From: Paradevosia shaoguanensis
GTDB lineage: Bacteria; Pseudomonadota; Alphaproteobacteria; Rhizobiales; Devosiaceae
DNA: 64,000 bases
Assembly (NCBI RefSeq): GCF_016801025.1
Contig: NZ_CP068983.1
Span: 4,332,501 to 4,396,500, forward strand
Direction of reading: 5' to 3'
Shown piece by piece: positions 50,024-62,087 of the stretch. The notes beneath the pieces were generated by a model, which searched no databases, was not told where the DNA came from, and worked only from the letters and a program-made list of their open reading frames with translations. Numbering within the stretch: the stretch's first letter is position 1; each line of letters starts with the position of its first letter. Made by a program: the position numbers and the translations under genes.

Positions 50024-50422
50024 ATGAAATTCGCTTCAGTGCGCCTCGTCGCCGCCGACATCAAAGCCGTCGTCGCCTTCTACGAGACCGTCACAGGCAA
50101 GAAAGCCGAATGGCTCGCGCCCGTCTTCGCCGAGATCGTTACACCGTCGGCCACCCTCGCCTTCGGCTCGGCCGAAATCGTCGCGTTGTTCAAGGAAGGC
50201 AGTGCCGAACCTGCTGCCAATCGCAGCGCCATCATCGAAATCCAGGTCGATGACGTCGAAGCCGAATATGACCGGCTCAAGGATCGGGTGGAGGTGGTGA
50301 TGCCGCCCAAGCTCATGCCCTGGGGCAACCTGGCCACCCAGTTCCGCGATCCGGAAGGCACGCTGGTGAGCCTTTACACCCCGGCCACCGACGCGGCGCG
50401 GCAGCGGTTCGGCAATCGCTAG
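50024..50422 (+). CDS. VOC-superfamily (glyoxalase-like) protein
   Basis: 132 residues. VRLVAADIKAVVAFYETVTG at the start and GNLATQFRDPEGTLVSLYTP at the end are the two beta-alpha-beta-beta-beta halves of the VOC fold. Could be a bleomycin-resistance-like or dioxygenase-like protein; metal ligands are not clear. Likely controlled by the divergent WYL regulator. Confidence 0.75.
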   Translation: MKFASVRLVAADIKAVVAFYETVTGKKAEWLAPVFAEIVTPSATLAFGSAEIVALFKEGSAEPAANRSAIIEIQVDDVEAEYDRLKDRVEVVMPPKLMPWGNLATQFRDPEGTLVSLYTPATDAARQRFGNR

Positions 50423-50427
50423 TACGG

Positions 50428-50640
50428 TCAGAACAGCCGCTGCGGGGCGGCACCGCCCTGCCCTTCGCCCTCGGCCAGCCTGCGTTTGAGCTTGGCCATG
50501 GCAAGCGCCTGCATCTGGTAGCGGCTGGCGGTGACGGGCGTGATGACGATGACTTCGATCTTGGTGTCCGCGTCGATCGCGGACACCCGCATCTGCTGGC
50601 CGATCTGGGTGAACTCGAAGAGAACTTCGCGTTCGCCCAT
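50428..50640 (-). CDS. Conserved small protein
   Basis: 70 residues: EVLFEFTQIGQQMRVSAIDADTKIEV and LAMAKLKRRLAEGEGQG. A conserved short Hyphomicrobiales protein found downstream of the L,D-transpeptidase; no function known. Five bases separate it from that gene. Confidence 0.6.
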   Translation of the reverse strand: MGEREVLFEFTQIGQQMRVSAIDADTKIEVIVITPVTASRYQMQALAMAKLKRRLAEGEGQGGAAPQRLF

Positions 50641-50645
50641 CTTTG

Positions 50646-51908
50646 TCAGCCCTGCTCGAACGTGGTGCGGCCTTCGGCGTCGAAATTGTAGACGTCGTCG
50701 CGGAAGCTGACCGTGCCCTGGCGATTGGCCCAGGCGGTGATGTAGGTGGTATGAACCGGGGTCGGGTTCTTCACCTTGACGTCGAGGCGCTCGTTGGACG
50801 CAAACGTCTGCTGGACGCGACCCACATCCCAGTCGCCATTGCTCTGGAGCAGCCAGGCCACCAGCGAATCCACCTCGTTGATGCGCATGCAGCCCGAGGA
50901 GTGGAAGCGCGCATTCTCGCCGAACAGCGACTTGGTGGGCGTGTCGTGCATGTAGACGTCGTAGGGGTTCGGGAAGTTGATCTTCACGTGACCCATCGAG
51001 TTCTCGGCGCCCGGTTCCTGGCGGAACATGTAGTTGACGGCTTCGTTGGTCGACCAGTTGATATCGGTCGGCTGCAGCTCGTTACCCTTGCCGTCGTAGA
51101 TGTGGATGCGGAACTTGGTCAGGTATTCCGGATCTTCATTCATGTACTTGATCAAGTCCTTCTGGATGATGGACTTGGGCACGTGCCAGTACGGGTTGAA
51201 ATTGATCTGGTGCACCTTGGAGTGCAGGATCGGCGTCTGACGGTCGATACGGCCGACGACCGCGACGTGGCGCTGGGCCACCGCACTGTTTTCGATCGCT
51301 TCTGCCGAAGCCGCCGGCACGTTCACGACCAGGTAGCGGTCGGTGAGCGTCTGGCTGATGTTCTGCACGCGGGTGAGGTTGAGGCGCAGCTGGTTGAGGC
51401 GCGTCTCGGCCGGCACGGCCATGGCGTAGAAGGTCGGCTCGTCCACCTGGCCGGTGACGATAAGGCCGTGGCGCGCCTGGAAATTGCGGACCGCCTGGTC
51501 GGTCTGGGCATCGAACATGTCGTCGATGCGCTCTGCCGGCGGCAGGTCGCCAGAGGACATGAGGCGGCGCTTGAGGGCGACGACCGAGCGGCGGCCATTG
51601 CCGAGCGTCAGGCCGAAGACTTCCTTGGGCACCTGTTCCCAGCCACCGGCCGCGACGAACGGCTCGTACTGCGCAATGGCCTGCTGGAGATTATAGGCGG
51701 TATCGACCGACAGGATCGGCTCGTTGGTCTCGATCGCGGCGTTGGCCGCGGCGGTGTTGCTGTTCCGGTCGGTATCGCGCAGCACGCGGTTCCGGCTGAA
51801 CATGTCCCAGATGGAGTCGCCCTCCTGAGCCCTGGCCACCGCGGGTAGCGCGGCGACTGCACCGGCAGCCGCCATGGAGCGAAGAAGAGTACGCCGAGAA
51901 AGCCGCAT
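50646..51908 (-). CDS. Periplasmic L,D-transpeptidase
   Basis: 420 residues from ATG 51908. A Tat-like signal (SRRTLLRSMAAAGAVAALPA), a peptidoglycan-binding-like region (about 150-185, DAQTDQAVRNFQARHGLIV), and a YkuD domain with the catalytic Cys in HSSGCMRINEVD. It forms 3-3 cross-links or attaches proteins to peptidoglycan. LdtR is encoded just upstream, matching the known Liberibacter/Sinorhizobium regulator pairing. Confidence 0.88.
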   Translation of the reverse strand: MRLSRRTLLRSMAAAGAVAALPAVARAQEGDSIWDMFSRNRVLRDTDRNSNTAAANAAIETNEPILSVDTAYNLQQAIAQYEPFVAAGGWEQVPKEVFGLTLGNGRRSVVALKRRLMSSGDLPPAERIDDMFDAQTDQAVRNFQARHGLIVTGQVDEPTFYAMAVPAETRLNQLRLNLTRVQNISQTLTDRYLVVNVPAASAEAIENSAVAQRHVAVVGRIDRQTPILHSKVHQINFNPYWHVPKSIIQKDLIKYMNEDPEYLTKFRIHIYDGKGNELQPTDINWSTNEAVNYMFRQEPGAENSMGHVKINFPNPYDVYMHDTPTKSLFGENARFHSSGCMRINEVDSLVAWLLQSNGDWDVGRVQQTFASNERLDVKVKNPTPVHTTYITAWANRQGTVSFRDDVYNFDAEGRTTFEQG

Positions 51909-52110
51909 CAATTCACCTGCATCGAAGTCGAAAGAGTCGCCAAAGCAAAGCACACGATCATTTACTATCGCCTTACCATCCTGTCGGCACGCCGAACAAC
52001 GGCGCTCAAACAGCTGTGAACCGACGTCCGGGCCGATACGCAGGCGAACGCGACGAATGACTGCTACTTTGCGTGTAAGCCAGCTAGATACGGGAATTTG
52101 AGGCGCAAAT

Positions 52111-52143
52111 AAGAAACGCCGGCATCAGGTGCCGGCGTTTCTT
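52111..52143 (-). terminator. ldtR terminator
   Basis: AAACGCCGGCA-TCAGG-TGCCGGCGTTT, an 11-bp perfect stem flanked by A and T runs, usable on both strands. It lies 34 bases after the ldtR stop and separates it from the transpeptidase promoter. Confidence 0.85.
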
Positions 52144-52176
52144 GGTCGGTGTGGCGCGAATGCCACAGTGCTCGAG

Positions 52177-52689
52177 TTAGAGCTTGTAGAGGATCTGGTC
52201 GACCCAGAAGCGCTCGAGGCGAGCCAGGGCCTTGTTGAGGCCGTCGAATTCGCCGTCGCCCAGGCCGCCGACCTTCTCGATCGACTTCAGGTGGCGATCA
52301 TAGAGCTCGTCGATCACCTCGGCCACTTCCTCGCCCTTGGGGGTGAGGCGGATACGGACCGAACGGCGGTCGGCGCGGGAACGCTCCTGGTAGATATAGC
52401 CGGTCTCGACGAGCTTCTTGAGGTTGTAGGAAACGTTCGAGCCCAGGTAGTAACCGCGCGACCGCAGCTCGCCGGCCGTCATCTCGGCATCGCCGATGTT
52501 GAACATCAGCAGGGCCTGCACCGGGTTGATATCGTCCCAGCCCATACGGTCGAACTCGTCCTTGATCAGGTCGAGCAGGCGGCGGTGCAGGCGTTCGACC
52601 CGTGACACGGCTTCGAGGTAGAGGGGCTTCAGGCTTTCTGCCTTGCCGGGATGTTCAATTGCCTCAGCGGCGTTCGACTTGGTTACCAT
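52177..52689 (-). CDS. ldtR: MarR-family regulator LdtR
   Basis: 170 residues from ATG 52689. DDINPVQALLMFNIGDAEMTAGELRSRGYYLGSNVSYNLKKL-type winged helix with YIYQERSRADRRSVRIRLTP wing. This sequence pattern and its place beside an L,D-transpeptidase gene match LdtR, which controls ldt genes and stress tolerance in Liberibacter and Sinorhizobium. Confidence 0.82.
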   Translation of the reverse strand: MVTKSNAAEAIEHPGKAESLKPLYLEAVSRVERLHRRLLDLIKDEFDRMGWDDINPVQALLMFNIGDAEMTAGELRSRGYYLGSNVSYNLKKLVETGYIYQERSRADRRSVRIRLTPKGEEVAEVIDELYDRHLKSIEKVGGLGDGEFDGLNKALARLERFWVDQILYKL

Positions 52690-52880
52690 TGTTGGCCTCT
52701 CTGCTAAATTTTGCGCGATTTGTTCGCGTCTCAGTAGGGCCAAATTACAGGGGCCCGAATAAGATCGCCTTAAGCCGCACACTTAATGGCATCTTACTGG
52801 AAATGTTCGGGAATTTGGCTGAATCAAAGGTTACACTGCACAACACAATTGTAACCTGAATGAAGCCTAAACGGCTTCCG

Positions 52881-55440
<2,560 letters not shown>

Positions 55441-55461
55441 GCGTTCCCAGTATCACAATTC

Positions 55462-55475
55462 TTGAACCGTTTCAA
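55462..55475. promoter_or_regulatory. LacI-type operator 1
   Basis: TTGAACCGTTTCAA, a palindrome with central CG, 22 bases before the LacI start. Matches the operator at 55511 except at two bases. Confidence 0.7.
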
Positions 55476-55510
55476 AATTCGATTGACTGCCTCTTTGTAT
55501 CGGTTCAATT

Positions 55511-55524
55511 TTGAATCGTTTCAA
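55511..55524. promoter_or_regulatory. LacI-type operator 2
   Basis: TTGAATCGTTTCAA, 49 bases (centre to centre) from operator 1, just before the RBS of the small gene at 55540. Confidence 0.7.
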
Positions 55525-55539
55525 CCAACGGAGGCTCAA

Positions 55540-55797
55540 ATGACCAGCCTCGCCCATGACATTACCGCCTTCCTCGAAGCCGAAAAACCCGCCCGGCGCC
55601 CCTGGACACCCCGGGCGCTCGCCTACCTGCGCCGCCGATATGCCGAGCATGTCGCTCGCCAGGCCCTGGCCCGCCGCGACCCGCGGCTTCTGGCCGATGT
55701 CGGATACGAATCCGACCCGGTTCTCGGCGAAATCCGCCGTACCGTGCCCGATCCGTCCTCCCTCACCCCTGCGGTGAGGGACCGAGAGCGCAGCTGA
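55540..55797 (+). CDS. DUF1127-like small protein
   Basis: 85 residues from ATG 55540 with GGAGG. ALAYLRRRYAEHVARQALARRDPRLLADVGY is close to the conserved DUF1127 helix-turn ending. The C-terminal 20 residues run into a palindromic sequence and may be non-native. Under the LacI operator. Function unknown; some DUF1127 proteins bind RNA and affect phosphate or carbon metabolism. Confidence 0.65.
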   Translation: MTSLAHDITAFLEAEKPARRPWTPRALAYLRRRYAEHVARQALARRDPRLLADVGYESDPVLGEIRRTVPDPSSLTPAVRDRERS

Positions 55798-55907
55798 GTC
55801 GCAGGCTTTCAACGGTTCCAGGGCACAATTTTGTGCCCGCGCTCTTGCACGGGACCTCACAGTCCCCAAATAGCACGCGACGAACCCCTGGCCAGAAAGG
55901 CACTCCG

Positions 55908-56408
55908 ATGAACGCTGCCCTGCCCGATCCCGACACCGCGCCCGAGCTCTTCGAAGGCGTGCTGACGCGGCGCATGATGGCGTTCGTTGTCGACATGGTC
56001 ATCATCTCGATGATGGTCTTCGCGCTCGCCATCGTCGGCGGCATAGCCGGCTTCCTGACCTTTGGCCTCGCCTGGCTCGGCCTCATCGTCCTGCTGCCGC
56101 TCTCGATCGTGCTCTACTACGCGGCCACGCTCGGCTCTCCGCGCCGCGCCACTGTCGGCATGCAGATGATGGACATCGTCCTCACCCCGACTCGCGCCTC
56201 GACGCTTGATGGCGGCATGGCCGTGCTGCACGCTTTGCTCTTCTGGGTCAGCGTCTGGATCTTCTGGCCGATCTCGTTGGGCATCGCGCTCTTCACGCCG
56301 CGCCGACAGATGCTGCATGACCTGATCCTGGGTACGCTCATGGTGCGCCGCTCGCCCATGACCCGCCATTGGGCCAGCTACCAGGCCAACGCCGGACGCG
56401 CTTTCTGA
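55908..56408 (+). CDS. RDD-family membrane protein
   Basis: 166 residues from ATG 55908. GVLTRRMMAFVVDMVIISMM is the RDD start, then two further helices (VLHALLFWVSVWIFWP). Its constant neighbourhood with hemB and bpt in Hyphomicrobiales is seen here too. Function uncertain. Confidence 0.8.
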   Translation: MNAALPDPDTAPELFEGVLTRRMMAFVVDMVIISMMVFALAIVGGIAGFLTFGLAWLGLIVLLPLSIVLYYAATLGSPRRATVGMQMMDIVLTPTRASTLDGGMAVLHALLFWVSVWIFWPISLGIALFTPRRQMLHDLILGTLMVRRSPMTRHWASYQANAGRAF

Positions 56409-56483
56409 CACCCCGATTTCTCCCCGTTGCACGGGGGCTCAGTCCGCAATAGTCTATGAGCCGGGTCGCGACCTGGACAATAG

Positions 56484-57212
56484 ATGACGGATCATACCCC
56501 CGATAACACCCAACTGTTCCTCACGGCAGCAATGCCGTGCCCCTATCTGCCTGGGCGCCAGGAACGAAAGCTCTTCACGCACCTGACGGGCCGCCGTGCC
56601 GCGTCGTTGCACCAGTTGCTGAGCGATAACGGCTTCCGCCGTAGCCAGAACCTGATTTACCGCCCTGCCTGCGAAGGCTGCTCGGCGTGCCAGTCAGTGC
56701 GCATCGTCGCCCGGCATTTCAAGCCGAACGCCCGTTTCCGCCGGGTGCTCAAGAACAATACCGATATTGTCGCCCGCGTCTGCGAACCGCGCGCGACCAC
56801 TGAACAGTTCGTATTGTTCAAGCGCTATCTCAATGCCCGTCACGCCGGTGGCGGCATGACGCAGATGAATTTCATCGACTACGAATACATGGTCGAGGAC
56901 ACCCCGGTGCAGTCCGTGCTGGTCGAGTATCGGCTCAATTCCGTCCCCGGCAATCCGCTGGTCGCCGTGGCACTGACCGACGTCATGCCGGACGGGCTGT
57001 CGATGGTCTACAGCTTCTATGACCCCGACATGGCCAATCGCGGATTCGGCAACCTGCTGATCCTCGATCACATCAGCCAAGTCTGTGAACAGGGGCTCGA
57101 CTACGTCTATCTGGGCTATTGGGTCAAAGATTCGCCCAAAATGGCCTACAAGGCGGCATTTCGTCCGCTGGAAGTCCAAAAGGGACCGCTCGGCTGGCGC
57201 CCGCTAGACTGA
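56484..57212 (+). CDS. bpt: Aspartate/glutamate leucyltransferase (Bpt)
   Basis: 242 residues. PCPYLPGRQERKLFTHL, CEGCSACQSVRI and GYWVKDSPKMAYKA are the ATE/Bpt conserved blocks. It transfers Leu from Leu-tRNA to N-terminal Asp/Glu, marking proteins for ClpAP (N-end rule). Confidence 0.92.
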   Translation: MTDHTPDNTQLFLTAAMPCPYLPGRQERKLFTHLTGRRAASLHQLLSDNGFRRSQNLIYRPACEGCSACQSVRIVARHFKPNARFRRVLKNNTDIVARVCEPRATTEQFVLFKRYLNARHAGGGMTQMNFIDYEYMVEDTPVQSVLVEYRLNSVPGNPLVAVALTDVMPDGLSMVYSFYDPDMANRGFGNLLILDHISQVCEQGLDYVYLGYWVKDSPKMAYKAAFRPLEVQKGPLGWRPLD

Positions 57213-57238
57213 CGCAGTTTTTCCAGACCGGACGCTTC

Positions 57239-58246
57239 ATGCGCCTCATCATCAGCGCCCTGCGCTTCATCCTCGGCACCGGCGCCCTCGTATTCTCCGT
57301 TATGGCGATCCTGGCGGTGCTGGGCTTTGCCGTGCCGTATTTCGACCTGCTCAACCACCTGCAGGCCGTGTTGTTCATCGGTACGTTGCTGTCGCTGCTC
57401 TTCGTGCCGGCCATCCTGCGCCGGGGCAATTGGCGCCGCTTCATGCTGGCGGCCACGGCCACCGGCTTCTTCGCCTCGGCCATCACCGTCGTGCCCGAAT
57501 TCGCCGCCTCCCTCCAGCCGCGCCCGCCGGTCGCCGAGGGGCGCGCCACCGTCAAGGTGATGACGCACAATCTCTTCGGCATGAATTACGACATGCTGCG
57601 CGTGCTCGACGTCATCCGCAAGGAACAACCCGACATCATCGCCGTACAGGAATTCTTCGGCGAGCAGCGCTCCGAACTGGCGCCGCTCCTCAAGGAAACC
57701 TACCCCTATTCCGCCTTCTGCCGCGGTGGCAAGCGCGCCAATCTCGGCCTCTTCTCCAAGATTCCGTTCGAGCAGGCCCAGGATGGCGCCTGCCCTGATA
57801 ACGCTTACGGCGATCAGCGCACCGCCCATATCCTGGCGCGCTTCGCGCTGGCCGACGGCTCGCAATTCTCGCTCCTCACCACGCATCTCGACTGGCCCGC
57901 CCCCCGCATGGCCCGCCAGCGCGAAGAGTTCGACCTGCTCGCCTCCGCCATCCAACAGGTTTCCGGGCCACTGGTCGTCGTTGGCGACTTCAACTCGACC
58001 TCCTGGTCCTACGCCCTGCGCAACTTCGCCCGCGGCGCCGGCCTGACGCGCGAGGACCACAGCCTCCTCACCTACCCGACGCTGTTCCACTATTTCGGCG
58101 CCTGGCGCCCAACGCTGCCCTTCCTGCCGCTGGACCACGTGCTGACCCGCGACGTCGCCGTGCACGAACTCCACGCCGCAAGCGCCACAGGCAGCGATCA
58201 CCTGCCGGTGGTATTCACGATGTCGGTTGAGAAACCCGCGGAATAA
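57239..58246 (+). CDS. Membrane-anchored endonuclease/exonuclease/phosphatase-family protein
   Basis: 335 residues from ATG 57239. Three N-terminal helices (about 8-85), then an EEP domain: MTHNLFGMN, ADIIAVQEF-like IIAVQEFFG, GDFNSTSWS and SDHLPVVF. Could act on phosphodiesters or lipids in the periplasm. Inserted between bpt and parC. Confidence 0.82.
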   Translation: MRLIISALRFILGTGALVFSVMAILAVLGFAVPYFDLLNHLQAVLFIGTLLSLLFVPAILRRGNWRRFMLAATATGFFASAITVVPEFAASLQPRPPVAEGRATVKVMTHNLFGMNYDMLRVLDVIRKEQPDIIAVQEFFGEQRSELAPLLKETYPYSAFCRGGKRANLGLFSKIPFEQAQDGACPDNAYGDQRTAHILARFALADGSQFSLLTTHLDWPAPRMARQREEFDLLASAIQQVSGPLVVVGDFNSTSWSYALRNFARGAGLTREDHSLLTYPTLFHYFGAWRPTLPFLPLDHVLTRDVAVHELHAASATGSDHLPVVFTMSVEKPAE

Positions 58247-58565
58247 CAGATCGGGGTTGCACACGAGCCAGTGTGAACTGCCACCTGGGTCGTACCTCCA
58301 ACCTCTCCCCACCACCGCACTTCCCCGGACTTGATCCGGGGCCTATTGCACCCCTCCACCCGAGTGGCGCCATCCGTGGGCCCCGGCTCTAAGGCCGGGG
58401 AAGATCGAGTGCGAGGCGAGTGCCGGTGTTCCACACGAGATCGAGCCCCAACGCCCTCGCCCCTTGAGAGAGAGGGTGTCCGAAGGGCGGGTGAGGGGTC
58501 GCCCCAACCACCGCAGCCATCTTCTCCTCAAGCATCGAAGGAAGCCTGCTGCGCCATCAAGTCAG
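58247..58565. other. 319-base gap with palindromic repeats
   Basis: No gene is supported. It contains an element at 58320-58402 whose outer arms are CTTCCCCGG and CCGGGGAAG around two inner CCGGGGCC/GGGCCCCGG stems, and a second GC-rich palindrome near 58452-58503 (CGCCC...GGGCG). Confidence 0.6.
58320..58402. repeat. Composite inverted repeat
   Basis: Two GC hairpins (CCCCGG-acttgat-CCGGGG and CCCCGG-ctctaagg-CCGGGG) nested in a larger palindrome with 9-base arms. Related to 41101 and 49186, a small chromosomal repeat family. Confidence 0.6.
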
Positions 58566-58874
58566 CTAAACCTCGATATCAAACACCAATATCCCCGCGA
58601 GCCCACCCTCGGCCGCCGCAACCAGCCGTGCGCCTGCCGCCTGATGGTCCGGATGCACGAGATACGCATCCCGGGCACCCGCATCGGCGAAGTCCATTGT
58701 GAACCCGTCCGCGAAGCCCTGCCCCAGCCCTTCCGGGCTGACATTCGGCCCGAAGCTCGCGCGCTCCAGCCCCGGCACCCTGTCCTTGAGCGCCGCGAGA
58801 TCCGCATAGATCGATGCCCGCTCGTCCGCGCCGACATCGCTCCTGAACTTCACCCAGACGCAGTGCCGGATCAT
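58566..58874 (-). CDS. Dabb-type stress-responsive alpha/beta barrel protein
   Basis: 102 residues starting [22 protein letters not shown], ending GILVFDIEV, the ferredoxin-like Dabb fold. Overlaps parC by 4 bases. Homologues are often dimeric; enzymatic role unknown. Confidence 0.75.
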   Translation of the reverse strand: MIRHCVWVKFRSDVGADERASIYADLAALKDRVPGLERASFGPNVSPEGLGQGFADGFTMDFADAGARDAYLVHPDHQAAGARLVAAAEGGLAGILVFDIEV

Positions 58875-61129
58875 CCGCCGACGAACCGGTTGTTGCGCGG
58901 GAAGCCGTTGGGCGGCTGGCGGCCGGCCTGGGCGCGGTCACCGACCCACTCGACGAGCTCGCCCATCGGTCGGGTAAAGGTGCGGCCCGAGCTATCGGTC
59001 CAGGTCAGCCCTTCCTCGGACCTGAAGGTCTTGAGGTCCGAAATGCCGCCGTCCTTGTACTTCTGCAGGCGCACGCCCTTGCCGCGGCTCATTTCCGGCA
59101 ATTGCTGGGCCGGGAAGATCAGCAGCTTGCGGTTCTGGCCGATGACCGCGACCATGTCGCCGCCCGCCGGCACCAGCAGCCGCGCCTCGTCGTCACCCGA
59201 GACGTTAAGCACCTGCTTGCCCTTGCGGGTGTTGGCGATGAGGTCGTCCTCGGCCACGACGAACCCGTTGCCGGCGCTCGAGGCCACCACGCGCTTGGCG
59301 CCCGGCCGATAGACGAAGAGGTCGACGATGTCGTGCCCCTCCTCGATATCGACCATGATGCGCACCGGCTCGCCCTGCCCACGCCCGCCCGGCAGCTTGT
59401 CGCCGCCCAGCGTATAGACCTTGCCGCCGGTCGTGAGCATCAGGAGCTTGTCCGTCGTCTCCGCCTTGACCGCCAGCTTCAGTCGGTCGCCGGCCTTGAA
59501 GCCCTTTTCGTCGACGTCGTCGGTATGGCCCTTCATCGCCCGGATCCAGCCCTTTTCGGAGAGGATCACGGTGATCGGTTCGCGCTCGATGAAGGCGGTT
59601 TCGATCTCGGAGCTGTCGGCCGTCGGCGCGTCGCCGATCGCCGTGCGGCGCGGGCCGAGCGGATGGTCGTCGCCATAGGCCTTCTTGAGATCGGCGACCT
59701 GCCGGGCGATTTCACCCCATAGCCGACGGTCCGAACCCAGCAGCGTTTCGAGATGCCCGCGCTCGGTCAAAAGCCCGGAATGCTCGGTACGCAATTCCAT
59801 TTCCTCGAGCCTGCGCAGCGACCGCAGGCGCATGTTGAGGATGGCTTCGGCCTGGTTGTCCGTGAGGTTGAAGGTCGCCATCAACTGCGCCTTCGGGTCG
59901 TCTTCCTCGCGGATGATGCGGATCACCTCATCGAGGTTGAGGAAGGCCACGATATAGCCTTCGAGCACCTCGACACGCTTGGCGATCTGGTCCAGCCGGT
60001 GCTGGCTGCGGCGGATGAGCACGATCTTGCGGTGATCGAGCCAGGCGCGCAGCGCTTCGGGCAGGCCCATGACCTTGGGCACCGTGCCCTTGTCGAGCAC
60101 GTTCATGTTGAGCGGGAAGCGGACTTCGAGGTCCGAGACCTTGAACATCTGCTCCATCAGGATCGTGGCATCGACCGTGCCAGCGCGCGGTTCGAGCACC
60201 AGCCGCACGTCGTCCGCGCTCTCGTCGCGAATGTCCTTGAGCAGCGGTAGCTTCTTGGCCAGCAGTAGCTCGGCGACTTTCTCGATCAGCCGCGACTTCT
60301 GCACGCCATAGGGGATCTCGGTGACGACGATCTGGTAGACACCGCGCCCCTTTTCCTCGCGCTCCCATTTGGCGCGCAGGCGGAACGAGCCGCGGCCCGT
60401 CTCGTAGGAGTTGATGATCGATTCCTGGCCCTCGACCAGGATGCCGCCCGTCGGAAAATCCGGCCCCCTCACGAACTGCACCAGCTCGCGTGCGTCGGCA
60501 TTGGGGTTGACGTTGATCAGGTGCAGCGCCGCGTCGCAAAGCTCGCCGACATTGTGCGGCGGAATGGACGTGGCCATGCCCACGGCAATGCCGGTCGAGC
60601 CGTTGGCCAGCAGGTTCGGGAAGTTCGAGGGCAGGACGACCGGCTCCTCGTCCTCGCCGTCATATGTCGGCTTGAAGTCGATGGCGTCTTCCGCCATGCC
60701 TTCGAGCAGGCGGCTGGCGACGTCGGTCATGCGGCTTTCGGTGTAGCGCATGGCCGCCGGGCTATCGCCGTCGATATTGCCGAAATTGCCCTGACCGTCG
60801 ACCAGCGGGTAGCGCTGCGCGAAGTCCTGCGCCATGCGGACCAGCGCGTCGTAGATCGACTGGTCGCCGTGCGGGTGGAACTTACCGATCACGTCACCGA
60901 CGATGCGGGCGGATTTCTTGTAGCCCTGATCCGGGTCGAGCCGCAGCAGGCGCATGGCGTGCAGGATGCGGCGGTGTACGGGCTTGAGCCCGTCCCGCGC
61001 GTCCGGCAGCGCGCGCTGGGTAATGGTGGAGAGCGCATAGGAAAGGTAGCGCTCTTCGAGCGCCTCGCGCAGGTCGACGATACGGGTCTCGCCGCCGTCC
61101 TCCGGCTTGGGGAGGTCAGCGTCGTCCAT
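58871..61129 (-). CDS. parC: DNA topoisomerase IV subunit A
   Basis: 752 residues. The active-site Tyr lies in [19 protein letters not shown] and [20 protein letters not shown] precede it; the C-terminal domain is a beta-pinwheel. It decatenates replicated chromosomes with ParE. Confidence 0.96.
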   Translation of the reverse strand: MDDADLPKPEDGGETRIVDLREALEERYLSYALSTITQRALPDARDGLKPVHRRILHAMRLLRLDPDQGYKKSARIVGDVIGKFHPHGDQSIYDALVRMAQDFAQRYPLVDGQGNFGNIDGDSPAAMRYTESRMTDVASRLLEGMAEDAIDFKPTYDGEDEEPVVLPSNFPNLLANGSTGIAVGMATSIPPHNVGELCDAALHLINVNPNADARELVQFVRGPDFPTGGILVEGQESIINSYETGRGSFRLRAKWEREEKGRGVYQIVVTEIPYGVQKSRLIEKVAELLLAKKLPLLKDIRDESADDVRLVLEPRAGTVDATILMEQMFKVSDLEVRFPLNMNVLDKGTVPKVMGLPEALRAWLDHRKIVLIRRSQHRLDQIAKRVEVLEGYIVAFLNLDEVIRIIREEDDPKAQLMATFNLTDNQAEAILNMRLRSLRRLEEMELRTEHSGLLTERGHLETLLGSDRRLWGEIARQVADLKKAYGDDHPLGPRRTAIGDAPTADSSEIETAFIEREPITVILSEKGWIRAMKGHTDDVDEKGFKAGDRLKLAVKAETTDKLLMLTTGGKVYTLGGDKLPGGRGQGEPVRIMVDIEEGHDIVDLFVYRPGAKRVVASSAGNGFVVAEDDLIANTRKGKQVLNVSGDDEARLLVPAGGDMVAVIGQNRKLLIFPAQQLPEMSRGKGVRLQKYKDGGISDLKTFRSEEGLTWTDSSGRTFTRPMGELVEWVGDRAQAGRQPPNGFPRNNRFVGG

Positions 61130-61246
61130 GGATGTACTCAGTCTTGCGAATCATTTCGCGAGTATAGCGGCAGCAGGGCGAAAATTGGTGCGGTTGTGGA
61201 AAAGCAGGCGGCGGAACGAGCGGTTTTCCGGGGGCATCCAACGCGC

Positions 61247-61948
61247 TCACCGCCCCAGCATCTCCACCAGCACTCCGCGCACCGCCGGTGGCTCGATCTG
61301 CCGCGGGTGCCACACATGCATATCCAGGAAGTGTCCGCTGATGGCGAAGGCATCCGCCACATCCTGTGGCGTCGCCGTGCCCTCTCCACGGAGGAAGGCG
61401 GGCAGCCTGAACAGCCGGTCGAGATAGGGCTCCGCCGCCTCCCGGCAGACAGCCCGGCCCGTACGTGGCGAAACGTGGGTCAGCTCTTCCGTATTGCCCG
61501 TCACCGCGCAGCTTTCGAGGTCGAGACCGAAGCCCAGTTCCTCCAGCAGCCGCATCTCGAACCGCGCCAGCTTCTCGCCGCTCACCGGTCCGTCGAGCAG
61601 CCGCACGGCTTCCATCAGCAGCCGATCATGGGGGTCGCGCTCGGGCAATAGCCGCAGGTGCTCGGTCAGCAACTGGCTCATATAGAGCCGCGCCCGGTCG
61701 GCGATGAGTTCGGCAGCGCGCGGCTGCAGCAATTCGATGGCAAAGGTGCCCAGGTGGTCCTCCAGCCGCGCCCGCCAGGTGAGTTGCACGCTGTTGCCCG
61801 GCTGGAGCGTTGCCGCCTGCTGGCGCGAGCGACCGCCGCGCACGAGGCCGAGATAGCGCCCTCGCCCCAGCACCATGGCCTCGGCGATCACGCTGGTCTC
61901 ACCGTGCCGTCGCACGCCGATCAGCAAACCTTCGCCAGTCCATTCCAA
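61247..61948 (-). CDS. recO: DNA repair protein RecO
   Basis: 233 residues from TTG 61948, preceded by GGAG; a longer ATG start at 62002 is possible but the homologous start is at EWTGEGLLIGVRRHGETSVI. C-terminal zinc-free variant (no clear CxxC pair) with SPRTGRAVC. It loads RecA at gaps. Confidence 0.88.
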   Translation of the reverse strand: MEWTGEGLLIGVRRHGETSVIAEAMVLGRGRYLGLVRGGRSRQQAATLQPGNSVQLTWRARLEDHLGTFAIELLQPRAAELIADRARLYMSQLLTEHLRLLPERDPHDRLLMEAVRLLDGPVSGEKLARFEMRLLEELGFGLDLESCAVTGNTEELTHVSPRTGRAVCREAAEPYLDRLFRLPAFLRGEGTATPQDVADAFAISGHFLDMHVWHPRQIEPPAVRGVLVEMLGR

Positions 61949-62023
61949 ATCGCCAACTCCAGAGCCGGCTGCACGATAAGCGCAGCGCCCGTTCATTTCC
62001 ACACTTTGCCGCAGAGGTTAATA

Positions 62024-62038
62024 TGACTTTGACAATCA
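62024..62038. promoter_or_regulatory. RirA-type iron box
   Basis: TGA-N9-TCA (TGA 62024-62026, TCA 62036-62038), the rhizobial iron-responsive operator pattern, overlapping the -35 box of the siderophore-uptake promoter. Confidence 0.45.
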
Positions 62039-62057
62039 CCATTAGTGTCTCTATGCG
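62029..62057 (+). promoter_or_regulatory. Promoter of the siderophore uptake operon
   Basis: TTGACA (62029-62034), 17-base spacer, TATGCG (62052-62057), 30 bases before the TTG start. Confidence 0.5.
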
Positions 62058-62087
62058 AAGAGCAGAAACAATCAATGGAGTAGACCC

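Noticed and set aside
57146-58315. 389-codon open frame on the - strand
   Set aside because: Antisense to the EEP-family protein with intact catalytic blocks.
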